Assembly (NCBI RefSeq): GCF_022678485.1
Contig: NZ_JALBYP010000023.1
Coordinates: forward strand, 46,540-110,539
DNA length: 64,000 bases
Direction: 5' to 3'
Origin: Aliiroseovarius sediminis
GTDB taxonomy: Bacteria > Pseudomonadota > Alphaproteobacteria > Rhodobacterales > Rhodobacteraceae
The notes under the pieces are model-generated. The model was not told the DNA's origin. It ran no database searches and worked only from the letters and a program-made list of their open reading frames with translations. Shown piece by piece: positions 44,844 to 57,077 of the stretch (position 1 is its first letter; the number at the start of each line of letters is the position of its first letter). The position numbers and the translations under genes were made by a program.

Positions 44844-45614
44844 ATGAAACGCTTGCAAGAAAAGATTGCCCTGATCACGGGTGGCGCGGCTGGCATCGGC
44901 CTGGAAACTGCCCGTCTGTTTTTGAACGAAGGTGCCAAGGTCGCGCTGGTCGATCTGGACGAGGATGATCTGGCCAAGGCCGCCGAGGCACTGAACGGGC
45001 AGGGCGAGGTTCTGACCATCGCTGCCGATGTGTCCAAATCCGAGGACGCGGCGCGCTATGTCCGCGAAACCGTGGACGCGTATGGCCGCATCGACGTGTT
45101 TTTCAACAACGCGGGGATCGAAGGCAAAGTCGCCCCGCTTGTCGACCAGAAGATCGAGGATTTCGATCGCGTGATGGCCGTAAACGTGCGTGGCGCGTTC
45201 TTGGGGCTTCAGCACGTTCTGCCGGTCATGATCGATCAGAAGTCAGGCAGCGTGATCAATATGTCGTCGATTGCAGGTCTTAAGGGCAGCCCCAATGTCG
45301 CGCCCTATATCACGTCTAAACATGCGGTTGTCGGGCTGACGCGGGCGGCGGCGATTGAAGTCGGCGCGACTGGCGTGCGGGTCAATTCTGTCCATCCCTC
45401 GCCGGTCAACACCCGTATGATGCGGTCGTTGGAAGATGGGTTCAACCCCGGCCATGGCGACGCCGTAAAGGATCAGCTGACCGCCGGAATTCCGCTGGGC
45501 CGTTATGGCGAATCCGCCGATATTGCCGCTTTGGTCCTGTTTCTTGCCTCGGACGAGGCGGCGTTCATCACGGGTGCGCAATATCCCGTCGATGGCGGTA
45601 TGGCGGCAGGCTAG
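44844..45614 (+). CDS. short-chain dehydrogenase/reductase
   Basis: 256 residues, classical SDR: TGGAAGIG near residue 12, NNAGIEG, Ser in MSSIAG, Tyr-Lys (YITSKHAV), and DGGMAAG at the C-terminus. The Asp after the second strand (LVDLDED) implies NAD preference. It lies 21 bases after hdeD and ends 9 bases before the atpD start, so it is in the ATPase operon. The substrate is unknown; a 3-hydroxybutyrate-like alcohol would fit the island. Confidence 0.9.
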   Translation: MKRLQEKIALITGGAAGIGLETARLFLNEGAKVALVDLDEDDLAKAAEALNGQGEVLTIAADVSKSEDAARYVRETVDAYGRIDVFFNNAGIEGKVAPLVDQKIEDFDRVMAVNVRGAFLGLQHVLPVMIDQKSGSVINMSSIAGLKGSPNVAPYITSKHAVVGLTRAAAIEVGATGVRVNSVHPSPVNTRMMRSLEDGFNPGHGDAVKDQLTAGIPLGRYGESADIAALVLFLASDEAAFITGAQYPVDGGMAAG

Positions 45615-47400
<1,786 letters not shown>

Positions 47401-47404
<4 letters not shown>

Positions 47405-47688
47405 CCAACAACAAGGATAAATCCGCCGACGATATAGGCGGCCGTGCCCGCCGCATGAAAGCTGCCCGCGACAACCCCGGCCCCAGCCCTTTGCGCGGGA
47501 TCGGGACCTTTGGGATGATCGGCTGGTCGATTGCCGTGCCAACTGTTGCGGGGGTTTTTCTGGGGCTGTGGCTGGACCGGATCGCGCCACAGGCGTTTTC
47601 CTGGACCATCGCGCTGCTTCTGGGCGGTGTGGTGATCGGGGCAATTATCGCCTGGGGCTGGATCAGCAAAGAAGGAAAAGGACAATGA
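47401..47688 (+). CDS. atpQ: N-type ATPase AtpQ (AtpI-like) membrane subunit
   Basis: 95 residues. A basic N-terminal half precedes two membrane segments (about 38-58 and 65-87) with GWSIAVPTVAGVFLGLWLD between family-typical glycines. It corresponds to the AtpQ/AtpI-related subunit of N-ATPases. It overlaps the atpR ATG by 4 bp. Confidence 0.88.
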
Positions 47689-47987
47689 CGGCAATTGACT
47701 GGACATGGGTCGGATGGGGCGCCTTGGCGGGTGGTTTTGCAAGTGCCCTGTTCTTTGCTGGTCTGGCCTGGGGCATGACCCGCGCCTTGGCGTCGACCCG
47801 CCCGACCATGATCCTGATGATCAGCGGCGCGGTCCGGATCGCGGCCCTTCTGGCCGTCGGCTGGCTGGTGGCGGGGCAGGGGGCCTCGGCGCTTGGGGGG
47901 TTTGTGCTGGGCTTTGTGCTGGTGCGGTTCGCCATCCTTATCGTCGCCCGCCGCCCGGCCCCTGACAGGGGGGCGTCATGCAACTGA
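47685..47987 (+). CDS. atpR: N-type ATPase AtpR membrane subunit
   Basis: 100 residues from the ATG at 47685; the longer reading starts inside atpQ. Three hydrophobic segments, with Arg residues (MTRALASTRP, SGAVRIAALL, VRFAI) inside or at the membrane edges. AtpR is specific to N-ATPases and is thought to act with AtpQ in assembly of the rotor ring. It overlaps atpB by 10 bp. Confidence 0.88.
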   Translation: MTAIDWTWVGWGALAGGFASALFFAGLAWGMTRALASTRPTMILMISGAVRIAALLAVGWLVAGQGASALGGFVLGFVLVRFAILIVARRPAPDRGASCN

Positions 47988-48682
47988 CACCTGACGACAG
48001 CATCCTTTTTACGCTTCTGGGCCTGCCCGTGAACGCCACGATTTTCAACACGTGGATCATCATGGCGGTGCTGGCCGGCGTTGCCGCGCTGATCACCCGC
48101 AACCTGCGGCCTGACGTGCCGCCGAACCGCTGGCGCACGGCGCTTGAGGTGACGGTGAACGGCATCGTCAGCCAGATCGCCGAGATCACGGGTCGCCACG
48201 ACCCGCGCGTGCTGTATTTCTCGGGCACGCTGTTTCTGTTCATCGTTACCGCCAACCTTTTGACGGCGGTGCCGGGCTTTGACACGCCCACCGCGTCCCT
48301 GTCCACAACCGTGGCGCTGGCGCTGTCCGTCGTGATCGCCGTGCCCATGTTCGGCATCGGCAGTCGGGGCATCATGGGGTATCTAAGAACCTATATCGAA
48401 CCCTCGATCATCATGCTGCCTTTTAACATCATCAGCGAGTTTTCCCGCGGCATATCGCTGGCGATCCGCCTGTACGGCAACATCATGTCGGGTGCGGTGA
48501 TTGCCGCAATCCTGCTGGGTGTGGCCCCCTTCTTCTTTCCCGTGGTGATGAACATGCTGGGGCTGCTGACGGGCGTCATCCAAGCCTATATCTTCGCCAT
48601 TCTGGCAACTGTCTATATCTCGTCCGCGACGGCTGTTCCGTCGGCGTCCGACACGTCTGAAACAACAAAGGAAACACCATGA
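47978..48682 (+). CDS. atpB: N-type ATPase a subunit
   Basis: 234 residues with about six membrane segments. The essential stator Arg is Arg164 in SRGISLAIRLYGNIMSG. The helix before it contains Glu in NIISEFSRG. It forms the ion half-channels against the c-ring. It overlaps the atpE ATG by 4 bp. Confidence 0.93.
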   Translation: MQLTPDDSILFTLLGLPVNATIFNTWIIMAVLAGVAALITRNLRPDVPPNRWRTALEVTVNGIVSQIAEITGRHDPRVLYFSGTLFLFIVTANLLTAVPGFDTPTASLSTTVALALSVVIAVPMFGIGSRGIMGYLRTYIEPSIIMLPFNIISEFSRGISLAIRLYGNIMSGAVIAAILLGVAPFFFPVVMNMLGLLTGVIQAYIFAILATVYISSATAVPSASDTSETTKETP

Positions 48683-48969
48683 GCGATCTTTCCATCATTG
48701 CCGCCATTTCGATCTTCACGGCGGGGCTGACCGTTGCGATCGGCGCCCTTGGCCCTGCTTTGGGCGAAGGGCGCGCGGCGTCCACCGCGCTCAGCGCGAT
48801 TGCGCAGCAGCCCGATGCCTCGTCCGACCTTTCGCGCACCTTGTTTGTCAGCCTTGCGATGATCGAATCCACAGCGATTTACTGCTTCGTCGTCGCGATG
48901 ATCCTGCTGTTTGCCAACCCGTTCTGGGATGCAGCGCTGAGCGCGGCAAGCCAAGGGGCCGGAGGCTGA
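48679..48969 (+). CDS. atpE: N-type ATPase c subunit (two carboxylates, EST-Y motif)
   Basis: 96 residues, a two-helix hairpin. Helix 1 carries GPALGEGRAAS with Glu30 where sodium-type c subunits of Ilyobacter have Gln32. Helix 2 carries Glu63-Ser64-Thr65 and Tyr68, matching the Glu65-Ser66-Thr67-Tyr70 sodium ligands of Ilyobacter. Such motifs were the basis for proposing N-ATPases as sodium pumps, but the Burkholderia pseudomallei N-ATPase ring, as I recall, measured as proton-specific with 17 subunits. Ion choice is therefore open here. Confidence 0.95.
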   Translation: MSDLSIIAAISIFTAGLTVAIGALGPALGEGRAASTALSAIAQQPDASSDLSRTLFVSLAMIESTAIYCFVVAMILLFANPFWDAALSAASQGAGG

Positions 48970-48973
48970 CATC

Positions 48974-49741
48974 ATGTCGATAGACTGGATCACGATCGGG
49001 GCGCAGATCGTCAACTTTCTGGTGCTGATCTGGCTTCTGAAAAAGTTCCTGTATCGTCCCATCCTTGATGGCATCGACGCCCGTGAGGCTGAAATCTCGG
49101 AACGGATGGGTGAAGCCGCAGCCGTTCGGACCAGCGCCGAGGTGAAAGAGGCCGAATACAAGGCGCAGATCGCCGAGCTGTCCGCCAGCCGGGCCGAGAT
49201 GCTGGAAAATGCTCGTCGCAAAGCCGAGGACGAGCGCGACGCTCTGCTGGCCGAAACCCGTGCCCGGTTGGAAAAGGAACAGGCCGAGCGCGAGGCGCGG
49301 CGCGGCGAAGAAGCCCGTGCGTTCACCGAAGATCTGCACCAGAACGGCGCGCAGGCCCTGCTGGACCTTACGCGTAAGGCCTTGGCGGATCTGGCGGACG
49401 AAACGCTGGAACAGCGGATCGCCCTGCATGCAGCTGGACAGTTGAAAAACATGGCAGACAACCTGCGCGATGCGGCGGGCGATCGCCACGACGCAACCGT
49501 TCTGACCCGCGACCCTTTGCCCACTGACGTGCAGGACCGGCTGCGCGATGAATTGGCCGCGATCCTGCCCGATTTCACCTTGCGGTTCGACACCGATCCC
49601 GGTCTGTCGCCGGGGTTGAACCTGCGGCTTGGTGGGGCGCAAGTCGGTTGGACAACCGACAGTTATCTGAGCGGTCTGGACGCCGTGCTTGAAGACCGGG
49701 TGGGCCGGCCCATTCGAAAGGGGCTGACCGATGCGGCCTGA
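48974..49741 (+). CDS. atpF: N-type ATPase b subunit with delta-like C-terminal domain
   Basis: 255 residues, about 100 more than a usual b subunit. Residues 7-24 are the membrane anchor, 30-130 the charged coiled coil. The last 90 residues (from about [13 protein letters not shown]) end in [21 protein letters not shown] and a leucine-spaced helix, resembling the C-terminal domain of the F-type delta subunit. The operon has no delta gene, so this domain may bind F1 in its place. It overlaps atpA by 11 bp. Confidence 0.92.
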   Translation: MSIDWITIGAQIVNFLVLIWLLKKFLYRPILDGIDAREAEISERMGEAAAVRTSAEVKEAEYKAQIAELSASRAEMLENARRKAEDERDALLAETRARLEKEQAEREARRGEEARAFTEDLHQNGAQALLDLTRKALADLADETLEQRIALHAAGQLKNMADNLRDAAGDRHDATVLTRDPLPTDVQDRLRDELAAILPDFTLRFDTDPGLSPGLNLRLGGAQVGWTTDSYLSGLDAVLEDRVGRPIRKGLTDAA

Positions 49742-51260
49742 TCTGAAGCCCAGCCAAACGGTGCGCGATCTGGTGCAATCGCTGCTGGACAGCCCACCCC
49801 CCGCGCCCGAGGTTAGTGAAGTCGGGCGCGTGGCCGAAGTGGGCGACGGCATCGCCATCGTGACGGGTCTGGCGCGCGCGCTGGCCGATGAACTGTTGGA
49901 TTTCGCCTCGGGCGTGCGGGGGATCGTCTTTGATGTCGAGCCGGGGCGGCTTGGAGTCGTGCTGCTTGGCCCCTCGCACAAGGTCAGGTTGGGCGAAGAC
50001 GTGCGCCGCACCAAACGGGTGGTCGGTGTGCCAGTCGGCCCGGCCTTGCTGGGCCGTGTCGTCGATGCGCTGGGGCGCCCGCGCGACGGGGGTGATCCTA
50101 TCGACACCGCCACCCACGCCCCGGTCGAAGCCGAAGCCCCCGATATCCTGCACCGGCGCGCTGTTGCCCGCCCGCTTGCCACCGGGTTGAAGGCTGTCGA
50201 TGCCGCCGTGCCGGTCGGGTTGGGTCAACGCGAATTGATTATCGGCGACCGGCAGACTGGCAAGACCTCAATCGCGGTGGACACCATTCTGAACCAGAAG
50301 AACACCGGCGTGATCTGCATCTATTGCGCCATCGGTCAGCGGGGCGATGCGGTGGCCAAGGTCATCGGCGCAATCCGCGACGGCGGCATGATGGGCCAGT
50401 CGGTGATCATTACCGCAGGGGACGAGGATGCGCCGGGGCTGTCATACATTGCGCCCTATGCCGCAATGTCGGTCGCGGAAAGTTTCGCCGAGGAAGGTCG
50501 CGATGTGCTGGTTGTGCTGGATGATCTGACCCACCACGCTCATTCCTATCGTGAATTATCACTGCTTCTGCGCCGCCCGCCCGGGCGCGAGGCGTTCCCG
50601 GGCGACATCTTCTATGTCCACGCGCGGCTTCTGGAACGGGCGGGCCAGTTTCGCGAAGGCGCCGGGTCGATCACCGCGCTGCCGGTCGTGGAAACGCAGG
50701 CGGAAAACCTGTCGGCCTATATTCCGACCAACCTGATCTCGATCACCGACGGACAGATATACCTGTCGCCACGGCTGGTCAGGACGAACCAGTTTCCGGC
50801 AGTCGATCTGGGTGTCTCGGTCAGCCGCGTGGGCGGCAAGGCACAGGCCCGCGCCTTTCGCGAGGTTGCGGGCAACCTGCGCGTGACCCTGTCGCAGTTC
50901 GAAGAACTGGAGGAGTTCGCCCGCTTCGGCACAAGGCTGGATGACGACACCCGCGCCCGCTTGGCCCGTGGCAGTGCCGTGCGCGCCGCCCTGCGCCAGC
51001 CCGAACGCGACCCGATGGCCGCGAATGAACAGCTCGCCGTCCTGATCGCCGCGATGGAAGGGCTGTTTGACGGCATGGATGAAGCCGGGACAAAAGCCGC
51101 GATCCAAGCCATTCGCGACAGGGTTCGCGTGGACGACGCGGGCCTTGCGCAGACGATTGCCGACAATGACAAGCTGACGGACGAGGTGCGCGCGCAGATC
51201 GTGGATATCGCGCAGGACGCCGTGTCGCGACAGGCAGGTGCGCATGGCCCAGACGCTTGA
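49731..51260 (+). CDS. atpA: N-type ATPase alpha subunit
   Basis: 509 residues. P-loop GDRQTGKT is at 172-179, and the later VSRVGGKAQ block carries the arginine-finger region (SVSRVGG). It is the non-catalytic nucleotide-binding partner of beta. The N-terminus ([20 protein letters not shown]) is short and differs from housekeeping alpha subunits, consistent with a different stator contact. Confidence 0.95.
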   Translation: MRPDLKPSQTVRDLVQSLLDSPPPAPEVSEVGRVAEVGDGIAIVTGLARALADELLDFASGVRGIVFDVEPGRLGVVLLGPSHKVRLGEDVRRTKRVVGVPVGPALLGRVVDALGRPRDGGDPIDTATHAPVEAEAPDILHRRAVARPLATGLKAVDAAVPVGLGQRELIIGDRQTGKTSIAVDTILNQKNTGVICIYCAIGQRGDAVAKVIGAIRDGGMMGQSVIITAGDEDAPGLSYIAPYAAMSVAESFAEEGRDVLVVLDDLTHHAHSYRELSLLLRRPPGREAFPGDIFYVHARLLERAGQFREGAGSITALPVVETQAENLSAYIPTNLISITDGQIYLSPRLVRTNQFPAVDLGVSVSRVGGKAQARAFREVAGNLRVTLSQFEELEEFARFGTRLDDDTRARLARGSAVRAALRQPERDPMAANEQLAVLIAAMEGLFDGMDEAGTKAAIQAIRDRVRVDDAGLAQTIADNDKLTDEVRAQIVDIAQDAVSRQAGAHGPDA

Positions 51261-52182
51261 ACGCCTGACCCACCGCACTCAGACAATGACCAGCATTCGC
51301 GGCATCGTGCGGACGATGAAAACCATGTCGGCAATCAACGCGCTGCCCTATGAGCAAGCCGCGCAGGCAATCGAGGCGTATCAAGACACCGTTCTGAAAG
51401 GGTTTCACGCCTTTGTGCGGTGTCACGGCCCGCTGCTGGACGATGATGCCCCCGATGCCGCGCGGATCATCATCGTGTTCGGTTCCGACCACGGCCTGTG
51501 TGGCAACTATAACGAGATTATCGCGGCCGAGGCTCAAGGCCTTTCCTGCCCAGACGCGCAGGTGATTTGCATTGGGGCACAGATGGAGGATGCGTTGTTC
51601 GGACAGGACATTCGCCCCGTCACCACCTTGCTACCGCCTGCGACAGCTGATGGGCTGGCGCGGCTGGCCGGGCGGCTGATTACGCTGTTGGACCAGATGC
51701 GTCCGTCGGGCCGATCAACCGCGATCAAGGTGTCGTTGGTGCATATGGAACGCGCTGCGCATGGATTGCAAAGCCCCGTGACGCAACAGCTCTTGCCGCT
51801 TGAACGCAACATGACCGAGGGCTTGGCACGTCAACCCTGGACCTCGCGCAGTCTACCGCAGTTTCGTATGCCGCCTGACCACCTGCTGGCTTCGCTGATC
51901 CGCAGCTACCTGTTTGCCCGGCTCTATCGATCTGCCGCCGAGGCGATGGTGACGGAAAACGCGGCCCGGCTGGCCCGGATGCAGCAGGCCGAACAGTCGA
52001 TTGACGACCAGTTGGAGGTGCTGAACGCCGAGCTGCGGACCGTGCGTCAAAGTGAAATCACGACCGAGCTTCTGGACGTGATCATCGGGTTCGAAGCCTT
52101 GAAAAAGCGCGACAAACGCAATTCAGGGCGAAACGAAGAGGAGGAGTGCGAACATACCCCCAATCCCATTAACCGCGATTAA
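51244..52182 (+). CDS. atpG: N-type ATPase gamma subunit
   Basis: 312 residues from the ATG at 51244; a GTG six bases earlier is possible. The N-terminal helix ([16 protein letters not shown]) and [13 protein letters not shown] and [19 protein letters not shown] are family blocks. After the usual end there is a charged tail ([18 protein letters not shown]). The stop codon lies within a Crp/Fnr-type box. It is the last atp gene. Confidence 0.92.
   Translation: MAQTLERLTHRTQTMTSIRGIVRTMKTMSAINALPYEQAAQAIEAYQDTVLKGFHAFVRCHGPLLDDDAPDAARIIIVFGSDHGLCGNYNEIIAAEAQGLSCPDAQVICIGAQMEDALFGQDIRPVTTLLPPATADGLARLAGRLITLLDQMRPSGRSTAIKVSLVHMERAAHGLQSPVTQQLLPLERNMTEGLARQPWTSRSLPQFRMPPDHLLASLIRSYLFARLYRSAAEAMVTENAARLARMQQAEQSIDDQLEVLNAELRTVRQSEITTELLDVIIGFEALKKRDKRNSGRNEEEECEHTPNPINRD
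52169..52182 (+). promoter_or_regulatory. Crp/Fnr-type box, TTAAC cgcg ATTAA
   Basis: It overlaps the last five codons of atpG and lies 136 bases before the CBS-protein start. It is 70 bases centre-to-centre from the next box, about seven helical turns. Confidence 0.5.
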
Positions 52183-52238
52183 CCCACGCCTTGGGATTGT
52201 GCATTAGACTGGAACCCGTGCAACACGAAATGGTCATA

Positions 52239-52252
52239 TTAACCAGTGTTAA
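52239..52252 (+). promoter_or_regulatory. Crp/Fnr-type box, perfect palindrome TTAAC cagt GTTAA (CBS protein)
   Basis: It lies 66 bases upstream of the CBS-protein ATG. A GATAAG hexamer starts 39.5 bases from the centre, the same offset as at the HdeD operon. Confidence 0.65.
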
Positions 52253-52317
52253 TTCTAAATGGACTGAATGGGTTAGCTTGATTGGATAAGACCTTTTTAT
52301 GCGTCGGAGAACAAAAA

Positions 52318-52728
52318 ATGCTGGTCAGCCGCATTATGCGCACACCTGTCACGATCGTCTGTCCCGGGACCTCGGTGCGGGCTGCGGCGGCGTTGATGGC
52401 TGAACTTGATCTGGGCGCGTTACCGGTGTGTGATAATGGTCGCCTTGTGGGCATTTTGACCGATCGCGATATCGTAACCCGATGGGTGCCCAAAGCCATT
52501 GCCAGTCGTCACATCGAGCCAATCATGACGCCCGAGGCCGTGACCTGTTACGCCGATCAAGAAATTATAGAAGCGGCGCACCTGATGTCTGCATGCCAGA
52601 TCAGGCGACTTGTGGTGCTGGATAGCGCAGATAACATCGTGGGGATCGTCACCGTGGAAGACATCGCCAATGATGCAAGCGAGGAACTGGCGGGCCAGAC
52701 CTTGGGCGAGATCGTCGAGCAGCGGTGA
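52318..52728 (+). CDS. two-CBS-domain protein
   Basis: 136 residues from the ATG at 52318 (GGAGA upstream). It is made of two CBS domains (RIMRTPVTIVCPGTSVRAAAALM and EPIMTPEAVTCYADQEIIEAA), each followed by the GILTDRDI/GIVTVEDI strand. Stand-alone CBS pairs bind adenine nucleotides and act as energy sensors. Placement between the ATPase operon and the regulator suggests a link to cellular ATP/AMP status. It converges on the regulator gene with a 2-bp gap. Confidence 0.9.
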   Translation: MLVSRIMRTPVTIVCPGTSVRAAAALMAELDLGALPVCDNGRLVGILTDRDIVTRWVPKAIASRHIEPIMTPEAVTCYADQEIIEAAHLMSACQIRRLVVLDSADNIVGIVTVEDIANDASEELAGQTLGEIVEQR

Positions 52729-52730
52729 GG

Positions 52731-53468
52731 TCAGGGCGCGCGTTTTGCCAGAATTTCGTTTTGAAAGATGGCCAGGTCAATACCTGCGATGTTGCAAAGG
52801 GCTTCAAGGTCATTCAGCACGATGTCGGTATGGGTGGGATGCGATATGATGCCGTCACGTTCAAATTGGCGCATGGTGCGGCAGACATGAACATTACTTA
52901 GCCCCGCAAACTCGCCGATTTTGTGCTGGGTGATCGGGAAGTTAAAGCGGTTATCCTTGACGAGCCCCGCTGCATCCAACCGCACATAGAATTCCAAAAG
53001 CGCATAAGCCAGACGATTGGCCGCCGCCCCCTTGCCCATCCGCAGCAAGATTTCTGCAACACGGGCCTGCGTGCGCACGACCTCGGCCGCGATCAGTTCG
53101 CGCAGCTTGGCCATTTCTGGTTCAGCCCCGTTTGCATCCGCGGGCCGGATGATGATGAAACGCGCATCACTCAGCGCTTCGACCGAGCAGGCAGCGACAG
53201 GCGCATTGGTCGCACCAATAAGCGCGAAATCCCCCGGCAACATCACGTCTATAATCTGGGTTTCGCCATCGGGCAGCATCTTGGACAGCGCCAACCAGCC
53301 ATCCAATAGCAGGATTGAGTGATCGGCAAAGTCATCTTCGTGCACGATAGTCTTGCCTTTGGGGGCGGTCTCGATGGTCTGTTGCGGATGCAGGCGTAAA
53401 AAGGTCTGGACCAGTGCCTGCGGATCTCTGCTGACAGAAAGTTCTTTGACTCTGTTCTGAAATTCCAT
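52731..53468 (-). CDS. Crp/Fnr-family transcription regulator
   Basis: 245 residues from the ATG at 53468, supported by AAGG eight bases upstream; an ATG six codons earlier lacks a site. An N-terminal cyclic-nucleotide-type beta barrel is followed by a long dimer helix and the helix-turn-helix FPITQHKIGEFAGLSNVHVCRTMRQFERDG. The N-terminal FNR cysteine cluster is missing, so it is not an oxygen-labile iron-sulfur FNR. In the recognition helix the FNR Glu209 position is Val and Ser212 is Cys, while Arg213 is kept. It is the best local candidate to bind the TTAAC boxes. It lies downstream of phasin 2 and may be co-transcribed with it. Confidence 0.9.
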   Translation of the reverse strand: MEFQNRVKELSVSRDPQALVQTFLRLHPQQTIETAPKGKTIVHEDDFADHSILLLDGWLALSKMLPDGETQIIDVMLPGDFALIGATNAPVAACSVEALSDARFIIIRPADANGAEPEMAKLRELIAAEVVRTQARVAEILLRMGKGAAANRLAYALLEFYVRLDAAGLVKDNRFNFPITQHKIGEFAGLSNVHVCRTMRQFERDGIISHPTHTDIVLNDLEALCNIAGIDLAIFQNEILAKRAP

Positions 53469-53593
53469 CTGAAACGCCTTGCCCATTTGATTGTATCAGG
53501 TACTTGGCGACCGCTTACAATCACAAGTGGTTTAACATGACAGGGCAAGGCAATTTTGTCCAGTTGCGGGCATAGGCGATTTGTCGCGCGACG

Positions 53594-53980
53594 CTATTTC
53601 TTCTTGGCCGATTTGCTGTCGTTCACTTGGCCTGCGCAACGCGAACACAAATCCACCCATTCCTGAAAATCGGCGGCCATGCGTTCCATCGAGTGTTGTT
53701 GCCACTCCGACATCACATTCAACACTACCGATGGTTCGGCTGATCCAGCATCAACTATATCACGCGCTGCTTGCATGGCTGTTTCCGCCGCCTGCTTTCG
53801 ACGGTCGAACCAATGTTCCGAGAAGGTTTGCGCCTCTTGCAGAAATTTTTGCTGTGTCTCAAACACGTTGGTCATCTGGGCTCCCATCATCGGGTTGGCC
53901 GTCATCATGTCCTGCGTCTGCTTCATCATATCGGTGAACGCCGAAATATCCGGCGCGGGGTTGTTCTTTGTCTGTGCCAT
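53594..53980 (-). CDS. phasin-like protein 2
   Basis: 128 residues. A Met-rich N-terminal stretch precedes helices QTFSEHWFDRRKQAAETAMQAARD and SEWQQHSMERMAADFQEWVDLC, matching phasin 1 in the same blocks. A KSAKKK tail ends the protein, also like phasin 1. Probably binds PHB granules. It has its own class II-spaced Crp/Fnr-type box. Confidence 0.75.
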   Translation of the reverse strand: MAQTKNNPAPDISAFTDMMKQTQDMMTANPMMGAQMTNVFETQQKFLQEAQTFSEHWFDRRKQAAETAMQAARDIVDAGSAEPSVVLNVMSEWQQHSMERMAADFQEWVDLCSRCAGQVNDSKSAKKK

Positions 53981-54044
53981 GTGTCAACTCCGTCTGTTAA
54001 GGTAACATCAGAAGTAATTATGACACGCTCAAAGGCTCTGCGCC

Positions 54045-54058
54045 TTAACGTTTGTTAA
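54045..54058 (-). promoter_or_regulatory. Crp/Fnr-type box, perfect palindrome TTAAC gttt GTTAA (phasin 2)
   Basis: A perfect palindrome, 65 bases before the phasin-like start. On the minus strand CATAAT, five of six matches to TATAAT, starts exactly 29.5 bases from the centre, so the box would sit at -41.5. Confidence 0.78.
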
Positions 54059-54092
54059 AGCAGCGTTGGGGTATTTGGGCGATCGTGCGCTG

Positions 54093-55394
<1,302 letters not shown>

Positions 55395-55466
55395 CGTGTC
55401 ATCCGGTTCAGAAAAGGCACAGGACGCGGTGTGCGCCCTGTGCTGAGATGGGCGAAAAGGGAGGAG

Positions 55467-57050
55467 CTATTCGCCCGGAGTGGCTTGCGGCTCATCTGCT
55501 GGCAAGTTCTGGTTCACCAGCTCATCATCCTTGTGAAAAAGCGGATAGATGAACAGAAACGCTGCCGCGATCAGATAACCCATGCTGACGCCGCTGAAGC
55601 TGGGCCAATGCAGGCTGGCCGAATGGACGATGCCGATCAGCGACATGCAACAGGCCGCCAAGGCGAACCCACCAGCGTTGCGGAACCGTCCGTCGATCAC
55701 ACTTGCCACAATGGCGCCCCAGATCAGGCCGGTCAGGATGGCCCCTTGGCTGAGTGCAAGGTGGCCTTCGAAATGCGCGCCTTGTTGCAGCAGGGCAGCG
55801 GTCAGGGCTTCGTCACCAAGACGCGGCAGGCCCTCAACTCCCGTGCTACCAAGCGCACCCATCAGCGACCCCCATTTGGTCACAAGGAAGGATGATACAT
55901 GCGGCATCATCGCGATGGTCACGGCGGCCATATGTTCGGTTTTGACGGAATGGGCGGTGTTGGTGATCAGGCTCAGCGCGACGAACACCAGAACCGGCGC
56001 AGCAGCAGCCACGGGGATCAGGTTGTTCAGAAACGCCAGAAGCCCAAAGAACGCGGCAAAAGGAATGACCAGACCAACCGCGATGATATAGCCCGAATGC
56101 GCGCCCATCCGCTTGTAAGCCGGGTGGCCAATATAAGCGGTGGTCGGGAATGGCGAGCCAAAGACCGCGCCGATCATCGTGCCTACGCCGTCCGTCACCT
56201 GACACGTGGCAACCGGGTAATGGTCGCCCGCAGCTTCCGCGCTTTCGACGTTGTTCATGGTTTCGATGAAGTTATAGATCTGCACCGGCACCAGAACCAG
56301 GAACAGTTCGGGGTTGGCGATCAGGTGTTGAATACCCGCGATCAGGTCTCCGAAATAGGGCAAGGGAGGATAGAAGCCGACGCCTTCAAAACTGATCGAG
56401 GCTTTACCCATACCCAACGCGACCACGGTGCCGACGATCAGGGCCAGCAGACCAGCGGGGATGTTAAAGGGCAGGCGGAAACGTCCGACCAGACCCCAAA
56501 GGATGATGATCATCGAGGCAAAGCCGATGAACGGGTCTTCGAACACGGTGGCCAGCGGCACGGTGCCGATGAAGACCAGCGCGATACCGCACAGCGTGCC
56601 AAGCATCCCGGCGCGGGGCGTCACCCGTTTCAGCCACGGGCCGACGATGGCCCCAAAGGCTGCGACAATGCCGCCCATGAAGCCCGCACCGATGCCAACT
56701 TGCCACGCGAGTATTGCGTCATTGGTGGACCAGTAAATCGGGCCGATCACGCCAAACAGATAAACGAACATGACGGGCGTCGAGATGCCATAGGGCAGGG
56801 CGGTTACGTCCCGCCCATGCCGCGCCGCGGCGCGTTTGGCAAGCCATGTATAGACCGCGACACCAGCCATGATCGCCACGGCCGCACCGGGCAGAATACG
56901 GCCAAAAACAATCTCGGCCGGCATGTTGAATACAAACTGGCAGACGCCTGCCAGCACGATCAGGTTGATCAGGTTGTCTGTAAACAGCGCCCAGAAGGCG
57001 CTGAAATCACTGCGGGCGAATAGCTTGTAGTTATATGTTGTGCCGTCCAT
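55467..57050 (-). CDS. NCS2-family purine permease
   Basis: 527 residues with about 12-14 hydrophobic segments. Blocks such as ALPYGISTPVMFVYLFG and NFIETMNNVESAEAAGDHYPV match the NCS2 branch of xanthine/uracil-type carriers; the Glu in FIETMNNVE sits in the usual substrate helix. Import of guanine, xanthine or hypoxanthine is likely because the neighbours are guanine deaminase and xanthine dehydrogenase. The sequence does not settle which. Confidence 0.88.
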   Translation of the reverse strand: MDGTTYNYKLFARSDFSAFWALFTDNLINLIVLAGVCQFVFNMPAEIVFGRILPGAAVAIMAGVAVYTWLAKRAAARHGRDVTALPYGISTPVMFVYLFGVIGPIYWSTNDAILAWQVGIGAGFMGGIVAAFGAIVGPWLKRVTPRAGMLGTLCGIALVFIGTVPLATVFEDPFIGFASMIIILWGLVGRFRLPFNIPAGLLALIVGTVVALGMGKASISFEGVGFYPPLPYFGDLIAGIQHLIANPELFLVLVPVQIYNFIETMNNVESAEAAGDHYPVATCQVTDGVGTMIGAVFGSPFPTTAYIGHPAYKRMGAHSGYIIAVGLVIPFAAFFGLLAFLNNLIPVAAAAPVLVFVALSLITNTAHSVKTEHMAAVTIAMMPHVSSFLVTKWGSLMGALGSTGVEGLPRLGDEALTAALLQQGAHFEGHLALSQGAILTGLIWGAIVASVIDGRFRNAGGFALAACCMSLIGIVHSASLHWPSFSGVSMGYLIAAAFLFIYPLFHKDDELVNQNLPADEPQATPGE

Positions 57051-57077
57051 GACGGTTTCCTCCTCTGTGACCTGTGG

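Noticed and set aside
53532..53536. TTAAC half-site upstream of the Crp/Fnr gene as evidence for autoregulation
   Set aside because: The second half is missing (CAGGG). Any self-control would have to come through readthrough from the phasin 2 promoter.
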